A stretch of DNA of 41,699 bases from Acidobacteriaceae bacterium (GTDB taxonomy: Bacteria; Acidobacteriota; Terriglobia; Terriglobales; Acidobacteriaceae), in contig PLOI01000076.1 in the NCBI GenBank assembly GCA_003142015.1, forward strand, positions 11,272-52,970, given 5' to 3'. This document shows, in pieces, positions 18,909-25,849 of the stretch. The position numbers and the translations under genes are program-made. The notes below the pieces were generated by a model. The model saw nothing but the letters and a program-made list of their open reading frames with translations. It made no database searches and was not told the origin of the DNA. The first letter of the stretch is position 1. Each line of letters opens with the position of its first letter.

Positions 18909-19393
18909 AACTGCCTCCTGAAACAAGTTCCTGGCGATGCGTAGAGTGAGTAGGTGCGATTGTAAAGCTGCCTGCGTTTACCTTTGAAGCCGCTTTCAAT
19001 CCTTCGACCGCCCTACTGAGCCGTGAATGTTCAGAATTCGCCGTTCCGATCTCAATTGGCCGTTGCCAAGTCGATTGGAATGAAGATTTCCGAACCGAAC
19101 ACATCCTACCCTTCGCCGATATCGGGATGTATCCGTCGAAAGTAGGATTGATAGAATTTAGTTTTTTGTGGATTTCAACCCCGCTATTGAACCGCAAAAT
19201 CCGCCCGGGCACGGTGCGTTACTCTGATAGCGGCAGCCGATAACGGCTGCCATGCTATAGGCCCACTTCTGGAGTCTGATCAGTGGTTAGAGGCCAGTTG
19301 CCAATAGCCAGTGGCCGTCGAGCGGTTTACCGGCAAAGAACGGCAGTCGGATGACAACTGCATCTAAGAGTCAAAACTATTTCGGGAGAAAGC
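18909..19393. other. 485-nt divergent intergenic region (TonB receptor / galT)
   Basis: This is the control region for both the receptor (-) and the galT operon (+). It contains the palindrome CCGATATCGG (19116-19125), short inverted pairs ACATCC/GGATGT and ATCCTAC/GTAGGAT around 19101-19148, an 8-bp palindrome near galT (19232-19251), and a degenerate repeat-like tract (about 19275-19325). No clean sigma-70 promoter stands out, and no gene is supported. Confidence 0.5.
19232..19251. promoter_or_regulatory. Palindromic operator-like site upstream of galT
   Basis: GGCAGCCG and CGGCTGCC form a perfect 8-bp inverted repeat with a 4-nt ATAA centre, about 140 nt before the galT start. A TATAG-like sequence lies just downstream. 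Spacing fits a dimeric repressor or activator site, but no factor can be named. Confidence 0.4.
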
Positions 19394-20452
19394 ATGGAAA
19401 AGATCGGTCAGTTTCCGCATCGGCGGTGGAACCCCCTCCGGCAGTCCTGGGTGCTGGTTTCGCCCCACCGCACTCAACGTCCCTGGCAAGGAGAAGTGGG
19501 CCAGAAGGCCGCGCCCTCGGAGGTCGCTTACGATCCCCAGTGCTATCTGTGCCCTGGCAACCAACGGGCAGGCGGGGCCACGAACCCAGCGTATGAAGGG
19601 ATTTTCTCGTTTGTCAACGATTATTCCGCCCTGCTGCCTGATTCTCCGTCCGTGTCCGAGCTGGCGGCCTCGCCGCTTCTGGTGGCCGGGTCCGCTCGCG
19701 GCTTGTGCAAGGTGCTCTGCTTTCATCCCAACCACAGCTTGACACTGGCCAGCATGACCCGCACTCAGATTCGCCGCGTGGTGGACGCCTGGACGCAGGA
19801 ATACAAGGAACTTGCTGGCCTGGACTGGATTGAATACGTGCAGATTTTTGAGAACCGCGGAGCCATGATGGGCGCCAGCAACCCGCATCCCCACGGCCAG
19901 ATCTGGGCCACCGGCTTTGTGCCCGATGAACCGGCAGCCGAAACCACGGCCCAGCGCGAACATTTGGCCCGCACCGGCCACTGCTTGCTGTGCGACTACA
20001 TGACCGCCGAGAGCGCCGCCGGGGAGCGAGTCATTTTTGAAAATGCGCACTTTGTAGCCCTCGTCCCGTGGTGGGCGACCTGGCCTTTCGAGGTACTGCT
20101 GGTCTCTCGCCGGCATCTTGGTGCGTTGCCGGAGCTCAGCGACGACGAGCGGGACGGGTTGGCCGACGTCCTGAAGCGACTAACCACGCGCTTCGACAAC
20201 CTCTTCCAGACGAGCTTTCCTTACACCATGGGCTTTCACCAGAGTCCAGTGGGTGAGACGGCCTATCCGGAATGGCACTTCCATGCCCACTTCTATCCTC
20301 CGCTGCTGCGCTCGGCCACGGTGCGAAAGTTCATGGTGGGCTTTGAGATGCTCGGCATGCCGCAGCGGGACATTACCCCCGAAGACGCAGCCCGGCAACT
20401 GCGCGCTTGCTCGGAAGAACACTCCTGGCGGAAAGCTGAGAGCCAGCTTTGA
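19394..20452 (+). CDS. galT: Galactose-1-phosphate uridylyltransferase
   Basis: GalT swaps UMP between UDP-glucose and galactose-1-phosphate in the Leloir pathway. Seen here are the N-terminal RRWNPLRQSWVLVSPHR, the CYLCPGN zinc-type pair, the NRGAMMGASNPHPHGQ active site (nucleophilic His in HPHGQ, about residue 165-169) and WHFHAHFYPP near the C-terminus. The 352-aa length is normal. GGGAGAAAG about 5 nt upstream of ATG supports the start. It is the first gene of a run with galK and a sugar permease. Confidence 0.97.
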   Translation: MEKIGQFPHRRWNPLRQSWVLVSPHRTQRPWQGEVGQKAAPSEVAYDPQCYLCPGNQRAGGATNPAYEGIFSFVNDYSALLPDSPSVSELAASPLLVAGSARGLCKVLCFHPNHSLTLASMTRTQIRRVVDAWTQEYKELAGLDWIEYVQIFENRGAMMGASNPHPHGQIWATGFVPDEPAAETTAQREHLARTGHCLLCDYMTAESAAGERVIFENAHFVALVPWWATWPFEVLLVSRRHLGALPELSDDERDGLADVLKRLTTRFDNLFQTSFPYTMGFHQSPVGETAYPEWHFHAHFYPPLLRSATVRKFMVGFEMLGMPQRDITPEDAARQLRACSEEHSWRKAESQL

Positions 20453-20717
20453 GCATTGCAAGCATTTCGGCTCGGCGCTGTCAGCTCTGGGACTGGCAAA
20501 CAGGCCATTACAGGTGGCAGGAACGCCTGTTGTCCTGGCTCATGTACAATTAGCGCAATCCCTGCGGCTGTCGGAAAATTGGCGCTCTGGAGCCTGCCAC
20601 AGCTCCCGCGGATTCGTTGGTGAAAAACCGGGCCGTGGTCTCGTTTGCTTTCTCCCGGCCAATCCGACTTCTGGCCGATGACAGTCGATCTTCAACCCAT
20701 TTAGAGTGTGACCTGCC
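20453..20717. other. 265-nt spacer between galT and galK
   Basis: No gene is seen. There is a CGGCCA/TGGCCG inverted pair near 20655-20680 and an isolated TACAAT near 20545. An internal promoter for galK is possible, as this gap is long for an operon, but no matching -35 was found. Confidence 0.35.
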
Positions 20718-21872
20718 ATGCATGATCCTGCCGTTTTTCGTTCTATGCACTTAGCCCGCTTCCAGGCTGCGCCGGCCGTCTTTGCCGCGCCCGGCCGCGT
20801 CAACCTGATCGGCGAGCACACCGATTATGCCGAGGGCTTTGTGATGCCCGCGGCCATCGATTTCGCGACCCTGGCCGGCATCTCGCCGCGCTCGGATGGC
20901 AAGATCGTCGTCTACTCAGAGAACTATGGCGAGGAGCGGAGCTTTGAGGCTGCATTGCTGCCGGCCATTGCCAGCAAGCATTGGAGCGATTACCCGCTTG
21001 GCGTGGTTGCAATCCTGGCCGGGGAAGGCCATCGGATTCCCGGCTTCAGCCTGAGCTTGTGGGGCGACGTCCCGCTGGGGTCGGGGCTATCGAGTTCAGC
21101 CGCCGTTGAGGTGGCGACGGCGCTGGCCGTTTGTTCGCTCATTGAGACCACTTATCCTGGCCCCGTGCTGGCGCGGCTTTGCCAGCGCGCCGAAAACGAG
21201 TTTGTGGGCGCCAGTTGCGGCATCATGGACCAGTTCATCTCCGCCAACGGACAGGAGAACCACGCCCTGCTGCTCGATTGCCGCGATTTGAGCTTTAGAT
21301 TGGCGCCGATTCCGGCCCACATTGCGCTGGTGATTGCCAACACCATGGTGAAACATTCCGTTGCTGGCGGCGACTACACCACTCGCCGCGCCGAGGTAGA
21401 GGCGGCCTGCGCCACAATCGCCCGCCACCGGCCCGAGGTTCGCTTCCTCCGCGATGCTACGGTCGAAGATCTGGAAAAATGGGGCCACGAGATGACGCCC
21501 AACTCGCTCAAGCGCGCCCGCCACGTGGTGACCGAAAACCTGCGCACTCAGGCTGCCGCCGAGGCGTTGGCTGCCAACGACCTCGCCGAACTCGGTCGCC
21601 TGATGGCCGAGGCGCACCGGAGCTACAGCCAAGACTTCGAGGGCAGTTGTGCGGAGGCCGACGCGATGGTGGAGTTGGCGCGGCAGTTGCCGGGACTGAT
21701 CGGCGCGCGGCTAACGGGCGGAGGCTTTGGCGGCTGCACCATCAACCTGGTGGAGCAGAGCCAGGCTGCTGCGTTTGCCAAGGCGTTGGCCGGTCGCTAC
21801 GCAGATCGAATCGGCATTGAACCGCAGATTCACATCTGCCATGCCTCGGGAGGCGCTCACCGGGTGTTATAG
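20718..21872 (+). CDS. galK: Galactokinase
   Basis: GalK phosphorylates galactose to galactose-1-phosphate with ATP. It belongs to the GHMP kinases, shown by the substrate motif APGRVNLIGEHTDYAEG near residue 28, the ATP loop DVPLGSGLSSSAA near residue 117, and the third motif LTGGGFGGCTI near the C-terminus. The 384-aa length is standard. ATG 20718 has no clear ribosome-binding site; a second ATG at 20745 is an alternative. It supplies the substrate for GalT encoded upstream. Confidence 0.97.
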   Translation: MHDPAVFRSMHLARFQAAPAVFAAPGRVNLIGEHTDYAEGFVMPAAIDFATLAGISPRSDGKIVVYSENYGEERSFEAALLPAIASKHWSDYPLGVVAILAGEGHRIPGFSLSLWGDVPLGSGLSSSAAVEVATALAVCSLIETTYPGPVLARLCQRAENEFVGASCGIMDQFISANGQENHALLLDCRDLSFRLAPIPAHIALVIANTMVKHSVAGGDYTTRRAEVEAACATIARHRPEVRFLRDATVEDLEKWGHEMTPNSLKRARHVVTENLRTQAAAEALAANDLAELGRLMAEAHRSYSQDFEGSCAEADAMVELARQLPGLIGARLTGGGFGGCTINLVEQSQAAAFAKALAGRYADRIGIEPQIHICHASGGAHRVL

Positions 21873-21976
21873 AACGCCGTCCGTATAACTTTGTTGTGAC
21901 TCCGGGAGAGCAACGGCAAGCCGGGAATCAGTGAAGACCAGGCAATTTTTTCAAAAGGAAGCGGGGAAGATCTTTC

Positions 21977-23308
21977 ATGGCAACACAATCCAAACCACCA
22001 GCGGCCTCAAGCGCGCCCAACTACCTTGTCCCGTTTATCACGGTCACTGCTCTCTTCGGTATCTTTGGGTTCCTAACCAACTTGAACAGCAATCTCTCCC
22101 CCAAGCTGGAGGACATCTTCAACCTGAACCACATGTGGTCCAACTTTGTGACTACCTCGTGGTTTTTAGCCTACCTGGTCTTCTCTGTGCCCAGCGGCAA
22201 GCTGATTGAGAAGATTGGCTACAAACGCACCATGGTGACTTCGCTGTTCATCATGGTGATCGGAGCGCTGCTGTTCATCCCGGCGGCGGCGATGGTCAGC
22301 TTCCCGTTCTTTCTGACCGCCAGCTTTGTGCTGGCCACGGGCGTCTGCGTTTTGCAGACCTCGGCCAATCCCTACGTCTCGATTTTGGGACCGGAGAGCA
22401 CCGCTCCGGCTCGTCTGACGCTGGCGCAGGCCTTCAACTCGCTTGGTTCCGCTCTGGCGCCGCTGGTGGTGGGCTACTTTATTCTTACCGACACCAAGAT
22501 CACCGACAAGACAGCGATTGCGCACACTGTGCAAGGGCCTTACATCGCCATCGCTGGGGCGTTGTTCGTGCTTGGCTTTGCGGTGATGTTCATGCATCTG
22601 CCTGCGGTCACGCGGAGCGAGTCGTACCGCCCCGGCGCCGATAGCGCCGCGTCCTCGGGCCGCAGCATCTGGTGCTACAAGCATACGGTTCTGAGCATGG
22701 TGGGCATCTTTTTCTATGTTGGCGTCGAGATCGCGCTGGCGGCCAACGCTATCAAGTTTTTCTTGGCCCAGGGTGTAGACCAGGAAGTAGCTGTCTCCCA
22801 ATTTGTTGCTTCTCATGGATGGTTGGGAGGTTATCTCAGCCAAAAACTGGCAAACTTGACCGCTACGAATGTTGCTGGAATTCTGGCCTCGTTCTATATG
22901 TTTGCCATCATGATCGGACGCTTTGCCGGCACATGGGCGATGAAAGCCGTCAAGGCCGAGAAGTTGCTGGCAGGTCTGGGTTTCTTCGGCGTAGCACTGA
23001 TGTTAGTGGCAGTGGGAACCACCGGATCGATCGCCGTCTGGAGCCTGATTCTCTGCGGTCTGGCCAACTCCATCATGTATCCGACTATCTTCGCGCTGGG
23101 CATCGCCGAACTGGGACCGATGACCAGCAAAGGCTCTGGCGTCATCACCATCGGCAATGTGGGGGGGGCTGTGATTCCGCCGCTCTTTGGCGCGTTGGCC
23201 GTCGCGATTGGCTATCAGCACGCCTTCATTCTGCCGATCATCTGCTACCTCTACGTAGCCTATTATGGCTTGTCGGGATACAAGCCCACGCGCGCGATAA
23301 AGGCATAG
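21977..23308 (+). CDS. Sugar MFS transporter, FucP/GluP-like
   Basis: This 443-aa membrane protein has about 12 hydrophobic segments and resembles the fucose/glucose-galactose proton symporter branch of the major facilitator superfamily. Supporting stretches are FGFLTNLNSNLSPKLEDIF in the first loop, GYKRTMVTSLFIMVIGALLF, and QTSANPYVSILGP in helix 4-5. Some family members carry glucose and galactose, others fucose. Lying 104 nt after galK, galactose import across the inner membrane is the likeliest role. GGGGAAG about 9 nt upstream supports the ATG. Confidence 0.9.
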   Translation: MATQSKPPAASSAPNYLVPFITVTALFGIFGFLTNLNSNLSPKLEDIFNLNHMWSNFVTTSWFLAYLVFSVPSGKLIEKIGYKRTMVTSLFIMVIGALLFIPAAAMVSFPFFLTASFVLATGVCVLQTSANPYVSILGPESTAPARLTLAQAFNSLGSALAPLVVGYFILTDTKITDKTAIAHTVQGPYIAIAGALFVLGFAVMFMHLPAVTRSESYRPGADSAASSGRSIWCYKHTVLSMVGIFFYVGVEIALAANAIKFFLAQGVDQEVAVSQFVASHGWLGGYLSQKLANLTATNVAGILASFYMFAIMIGRFAGTWAMKAVKAEKLLAGLGFFGVALMLVAVGTTGSIAVWSLILCGLANSIMYPTIFALGIAELGPMTSKGSGVITIGNVGGAVIPPLFGALAVAIGYQHAFILPIICYLYVAYYGLSGYKPTRAIKA

Positions 23309-23331
23309 GCCGGGAGTTTCCTCCGGTATGC
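23303..23331. other. Imperfect hairpin between convergent genes
   Basis: GCATA-gg-CCGG and CCGG-TATGC pair around a 9-nt loop with a 2-nt bulge, overlapping the permease stop codon. No T-run follows, so it is at best a weak terminator. Confidence 0.35.
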
Positions 23332-23338
23332 AATTTGC

Positions 23339-23779
23339 TCAAAATCGTTGGCCGCTGTGCACCTCGATGAACAGTCCCTTGCCATCGGCCAGCGTGTGGC
23401 CTCTCGCGTCGATAATCCGCGCCTCGCTCCAATGTTTGCGGCCCTCGCTGCGGACCAGGCGGCCCTCCACGCGAATGGGCGCTTCAGAGTGTACGGGACG
23501 AAGGTAGTTGATCTCCATCTGGCGGGTCATGGCCGTCAACCCCCGCGCCCGTATGGACTTGCTCATCGCCTCGTCCAGCAGCGTGGCGATGATGCCGCCA
23601 TGCAGGTAACCGGCCGGGCCCTCGAAGCTGTCCGGAATCGTAGGCAGGCAAACCACGCTCCCGTCCTCGGCAACCAAAAACTCCAGATGCAAGCCGCCGG
23701 CATTGGCCGGTCCGCAGCCAAAGCAGCGGTTCTGCGCCTTATGCGCCATCGGGGTCAGTTTTTCTGAAGGTAAGTTCAT
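23339..23779 (-). CDS. PaaI-like hotdog-fold thioesterase
   Basis: The 146-aa protein has the 4HBT/PaaI pattern: HGGIIATLLDEAMSKSI is the long hotdog helix with the catalytic-region residues, preceded by GPAGYL and followed by INYLRPV strands. An N-terminal CFGCGPANAGGLHLEF motif is common in this subgroup. Members hydrolyse acyl-CoA thioesters; the substrate is unknown. The ATG at 23779 has no Shine-Dalgarno sequence but has TATGCT exactly 6 nt upstream, suggesting a leaderless mRNA. It is divergent from vapB. Confidence 0.88.
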   Translation of the reverse strand: MNLPSEKLTPMAHKAQNRCFGCGPANAGGLHLEFLVAEDGSVVCLPTIPDSFEGPAGYLHGGIIATLLDEAMSKSIRARGLTAMTRQMEINYLRPVHSEAPIRVEGRLVRSEGRKHWSEARIIDARGHTLADGKGLFIEVHSGQRF

Positions 23780-23785
23780 GATTCC

Positions 23786-23791
23786 AGCATA
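23786..23791 (-). promoter_or_regulatory. -10 element 6 nt before the thioesterase ATG
   Basis: TATGCT on the minus strand (4 of 6 consensus) ends 6 nt before the ATG, which would place transcription start at or within 1 nt of the start codon. No good -35 is seen. Confidence 0.4.
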
Positions 23792-23828
23792 GCGTAGACC
23801 GCAAATATGCCTCCGCTTGTGCAGAGGG

Positions 23829-23860
23829 AATGGTAGAATGCCAATCAGGTAATGGTAGAA
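23829..23860 (+). promoter_or_regulatory. Direct-repeat operator and -10 upstream of vapB
   Basis: AATGGTAGAA occurs at 23829-23838 and 23851-23860, a 22-bp period (about two helical turns). The first copy overlaps TAGAAT (23834-23839), a 5-of-6 match to the -10 consensus. Antitoxins of this type usually autorepress, so these repeats are good candidates for the VapB/VapBC binding site. Confidence 0.5.
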
Positions 23861-23871
23861 ATGAGGTTTTT

Positions 23872-24126
23872 ATGGGCCTGAACATCAAAAACGAGGAGAC
23901 GCACAAGCTGGTGCGGGAGTTGGCTTTCCTCACCGGCGAAAGCATGACCACCGCGATCCGCGTGGCCGTGCAGGAGCGGACTGAGCGCGTGGTGATCGAA
24001 AGGCAGAGAGGTCTCGCCGACCGGCTGCTGTCCATCGGCAAGGCGGCAGCTCCCCTTTGGCAGGAGCCGTTTCGCTCCACGGAACATGGCGATCTGCTCT
24101 ATGGCGAGGACGGGCTGCCCAAATGA
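23872..24126 (+). CDS. vapB: VapB-like antitoxin
   Basis: The 84-aa protein reads MGLNIKNEETHKLVRELA and continues GESMTTAIRVAVQER, matching the Rv0623/VapB-type transcription-factor antitoxins. A DNA-binding N-terminal half is followed by a C-terminal tail that masks the toxin. The start at 23872 has GAGG 5 nt upstream; earlier in-frame starts lack this support and would read through the operator repeats. Its stop overlaps the vapC ATG (24123-24126), the usual translational coupling of toxin-antitoxin genes. Confidence 0.87.
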   Translation: MGLNIKNEETHKLVRELAFLTGESMTTAIRVAVQERTERVVIERQRGLADRLLSIGKAAAPLWQEPFRSTEHGDLLYGEDGLPK

Positions 24127-24518
24127 TTCTCGATACCTCGGCCATCGTTGCCATTCTGCAAGATGAACCAGAATCTCCGGCTTTTGCGCATGCTGTCGAA
24201 GACAATCGTCCGGTCAGGGTTTCCGCGGCAAACTGGCTTGAAGCGGCCATCTTAGTAGACGGCAATCGCAGCCCCGCGCTGAGCCGTCGCTTTGATGAAC
24301 TGCTGCGCGAGGCAGCCGTCGAGGTTGAACCGGTGACGACGCAACAGGCAGAGCTGGCGCTAGAGGCGTACCGCGCTTTTGGACGCGGCAGCGGTCACCC
24401 TGCTCACCTCAACTTTGGGGACTGCTTTGCGTATGCTCTGGCCATGGAGAGGGACGAACCACTCCTGTTCAAAGGCAAGGACTTTGCCCATACGGATGTG
24501 CGCCGTGTGGCGATGTAG
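24123..24518 (+). CDS. vapC: VapC-like PIN-domain ribonuclease toxin
   Basis: This is a 131-aa PIN domain protein. The N-terminal MILDTSAIVAIL supplies the first catalytic Asp (residue 4), ANWLEAAILV the Glu, and LNFGDCFAYALA the second Asp; DEPLLFKGKDF gives the last acidic group. VapC toxins cleave RNA, often tRNA or rRNA loops, using Mg or Mn. All acidic active-site residues are present, so it is probably functional. The start overlaps the vapB stop (ATGA); longer upstream readings fall inside vapB. Confidence 0.92.
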   Translation: MILDTSAIVAILQDEPESPAFAHAVEDNRPVRVSAANWLEAAILVDGNRSPALSRRFDELLREAAVEVEPVTTQQAELALEAYRAFGRGSGHPAHLNFGDCFAYALAMERDEPLLFKGKDFAHTDVRRVAM

Positions 24519-24567
24519 CAACAGATGGCAGGAAGGATTCTGCAGCTACACCAAGAGTTGGTGTTTC

Positions 24568-24641
24568 CGGTTCGATGCACTACAAATCTACGCGACGCCT
24601 CCTTTTTCCGCAGACTTTCTCCGCATCTTTGCATCGAACCG
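24568..24641 (+). promoter_or_regulatory. Perfect 12-bp inverted repeat in the sod leader
   Basis: CGGTTCGATGCA (24568-24579) and TGCATCGAACCG (24630-24641) are exact reverse complements separated by 50 nt. The second arm ends 3 nt before the sod ribosome-binding site GGAGGT (24645-24650). In RNA this could form a long hairpin controlling sod translation; in DNA it could be a pair of protein-binding half-sites. Confidence 0.55.
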
Positions 24642-24659
24642 AATGGAGGTCATTCCAAA

Positions 24660-25406
24660 ATGATGGACCGCAGAACTGCACTGAAGCACCTCGGCGGCGT
24701 GACGAGCGCGCTACTGTTGATGGAAACCCTGAGTGGTCAGGCACTCCCCGCCGGCCAGCCTGTTGCCGCAGTTCCACCCGCGCCGCCAACAGGCCCTTTC
24801 ACGCTGCCGCCGCTGCCTTACGCATACGACGCGCTGGAGCCTTACTTCGACGCCGCAACCATGCACTTGCACCACGACAAGCACCACCAGGCCTACGTGA
24901 ACAACCTGAACGTCGCCGTCGCCGCGCATCCCGAGCTGGCAGGGAAGACCGTGGACGAACTGGTCGCCAACCTGAGCACCTGGCCTGAATCTGCCCGCAC
25001 CGCCGTGCGCAACCAGGGCGGAGGGCACGCCAACCACTCCTTCTGGTGGCCGACGCTGGGCAAGCCGGGATCGGCAACCGCGCCCACCGGCGAGCTGGCC
25101 AAGGCTATCGATCTGAAGTTTGGTTCGCTCTCAGCTTTCCAGGACAAGCTGACCGCCGCAGCCATGGGCGTCTTTGGCAGCGGCTGGGCCTGGCTGGTCA
25201 AGTTGCCCGACGGGACTGTTGCCATAGAAACCACTCCCAACCAGGACAGCCCGCTGACCCTGGGTCACAAGCCAGTGTTGTCTGTGGACGTGTGGGAGCA
25301 TGCCTACTACATGAAATACCAGAACCGGCGCGCCGAGTACGTGAAGGCCTTCTTCCAGGTGCTCAACTGGGACTATGTGAGCGGGCAATTTACTCAGAAG
25401 GCATAG
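24660..25406 (+). CDS. sodA: Exported Mn-type superoxide dismutase
   Basis: The enzyme converts superoxide to peroxide and oxygen. After an export signal (DRRTALKHLGG then a hydrophobic stretch, residues 3-30, a twin-arginine-like pattern), the mature part follows the SodA pattern: LPYAYDALEPYFD, metal-ligand His71 in HHDKHHQAYVNN, GGGHANHSFWW, and DVWEHAYYMKYQNRR with the last Asp and His ligands. Close likeness to bacterial Mn enzymes, including NQDSPL, favours manganese. The start at 24660 is set by GGAGGT 9 nt upstream; ATG 24663 is equivalent. Cytochrome c follows 7 nt later. Confidence 0.93.
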   Translation: MMDRRTALKHLGGVTSALLLMETLSGQALPAGQPVAAVPPAPPTGPFTLPPLPYAYDALEPYFDAATMHLHHDKHHQAYVNNLNVAVAAHPELAGKTVDELVANLSTWPESARTAVRNQGGGHANHSFWWPTLGKPGSATAPTGELAKAIDLKFGSLSAFQDKLTAAAMGVFGSGWAWLVKLPDGTVAIETTPNQDSPLTLGHKPVLSVDVWEHAYYMKYQNRRAEYVKAFFQVLNWDYVSGQFTQKA

Positions 25407-25409
25407 CGA

Positions 25410-25446
25410 GACAGTGGCCTGGATGGTAAAGCGGACAGTGGCCTGG
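25410..25446 (+). repeat. 13-bp direct repeat at the cytochrome c start
   Basis: GACAGTGGCCTGG occurs at 25410-25422 and 25434-25446, in register by 24 bp, so the protein begins VAW-MVKRT-VAW. A small in-frame duplication has apparently extended the N-terminus. Confidence 0.8.
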
Positions 25447-25785
25447 GCACCTGTGTGCGTGGGATTGACGGCCAGCCTGGGCCTTGCTCTGGGCGGTTGC
25501 CATAGCAGGCCCCCGCTCACCCCGCAAGAGGCGGAAGGCAAGCACCTCTACCAGATCCGCTGCGCCCACTGTCACGAAGATAACGATCAGGAGCTCAAGA
25601 AGATTCCGCCTGATCTGCACGGCATCTTCGACCGCAGGACCCTACTCAGCGGCGCGCCTGCCACGGACATGGCAGTGCGGCAGATTGTGTTCACAGGGAA
25701 GGGAATGATGCCCGCCTTCGCAGGCCGATTCACGGACGAGCAGATGGCTGCGTTGTTGGCCTACCTGCACACCGAGCTGCGCTGA
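25414..25785 (+). CDS. Lipoprotein c-type cytochrome
   Basis: The 123-aa protein has a signal peptide ending in a lipobox (LALGGC, Cys about residue 29), a single haem site CAHCH and a distal GMMPAF that can give the axial Met, as in small class I cytochromes c. It is expected to be lipid-anchored and face the periplasm, carrying single electrons. The GTG at 25414 is used for closeness to sod (7 nt, AAGG upstream); ATG 25423 is an alternative. A 13-bp direct repeat spans its first codons. Its redox partner is unknown. Confidence 0.87.
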   Translation: MAWMVKRTVAWAPVCVGLTASLGLALGGCHSRPPLTPQEAEGKHLYQIRCAHCHEDNDQELKKIPPDLHGIFDRRTLLSGAPATDMAVRQIVFTGKGMMPAFAGRFTDEQMAALLAYLHTELR

Positions 25786-25817
25786 GACCGTCACAGCCTG
25801 AACGGTCGAAAATCAGC
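25781..25817. other. Hairpin between cytochrome c and miaB
   Basis: GACCGT (25786-25791) pairs with ACGGTC (25802-25807), and GCTGA (25781-25785) with TCAGC (25813-25817), leaving a 5-nt bulge. There is no strong T-run. It may end the sod-cytochrome transcript. Confidence 0.35.
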
Positions 25818-25833
25818 AAAAATGCCACCACGG

Positions 25834-25839
25834 TATACT
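25834..25839 (+). promoter_or_regulatory. -10 element close to the miaB ATG
   Basis: TATACT (5 of 6 consensus) ends 10 nt before the miaB ATG, leaving room for only a 3-4 nt leader. No good -35 is visible. Confidence 0.4.
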
Positions 25840-25849
25840 TGGAATTGCT

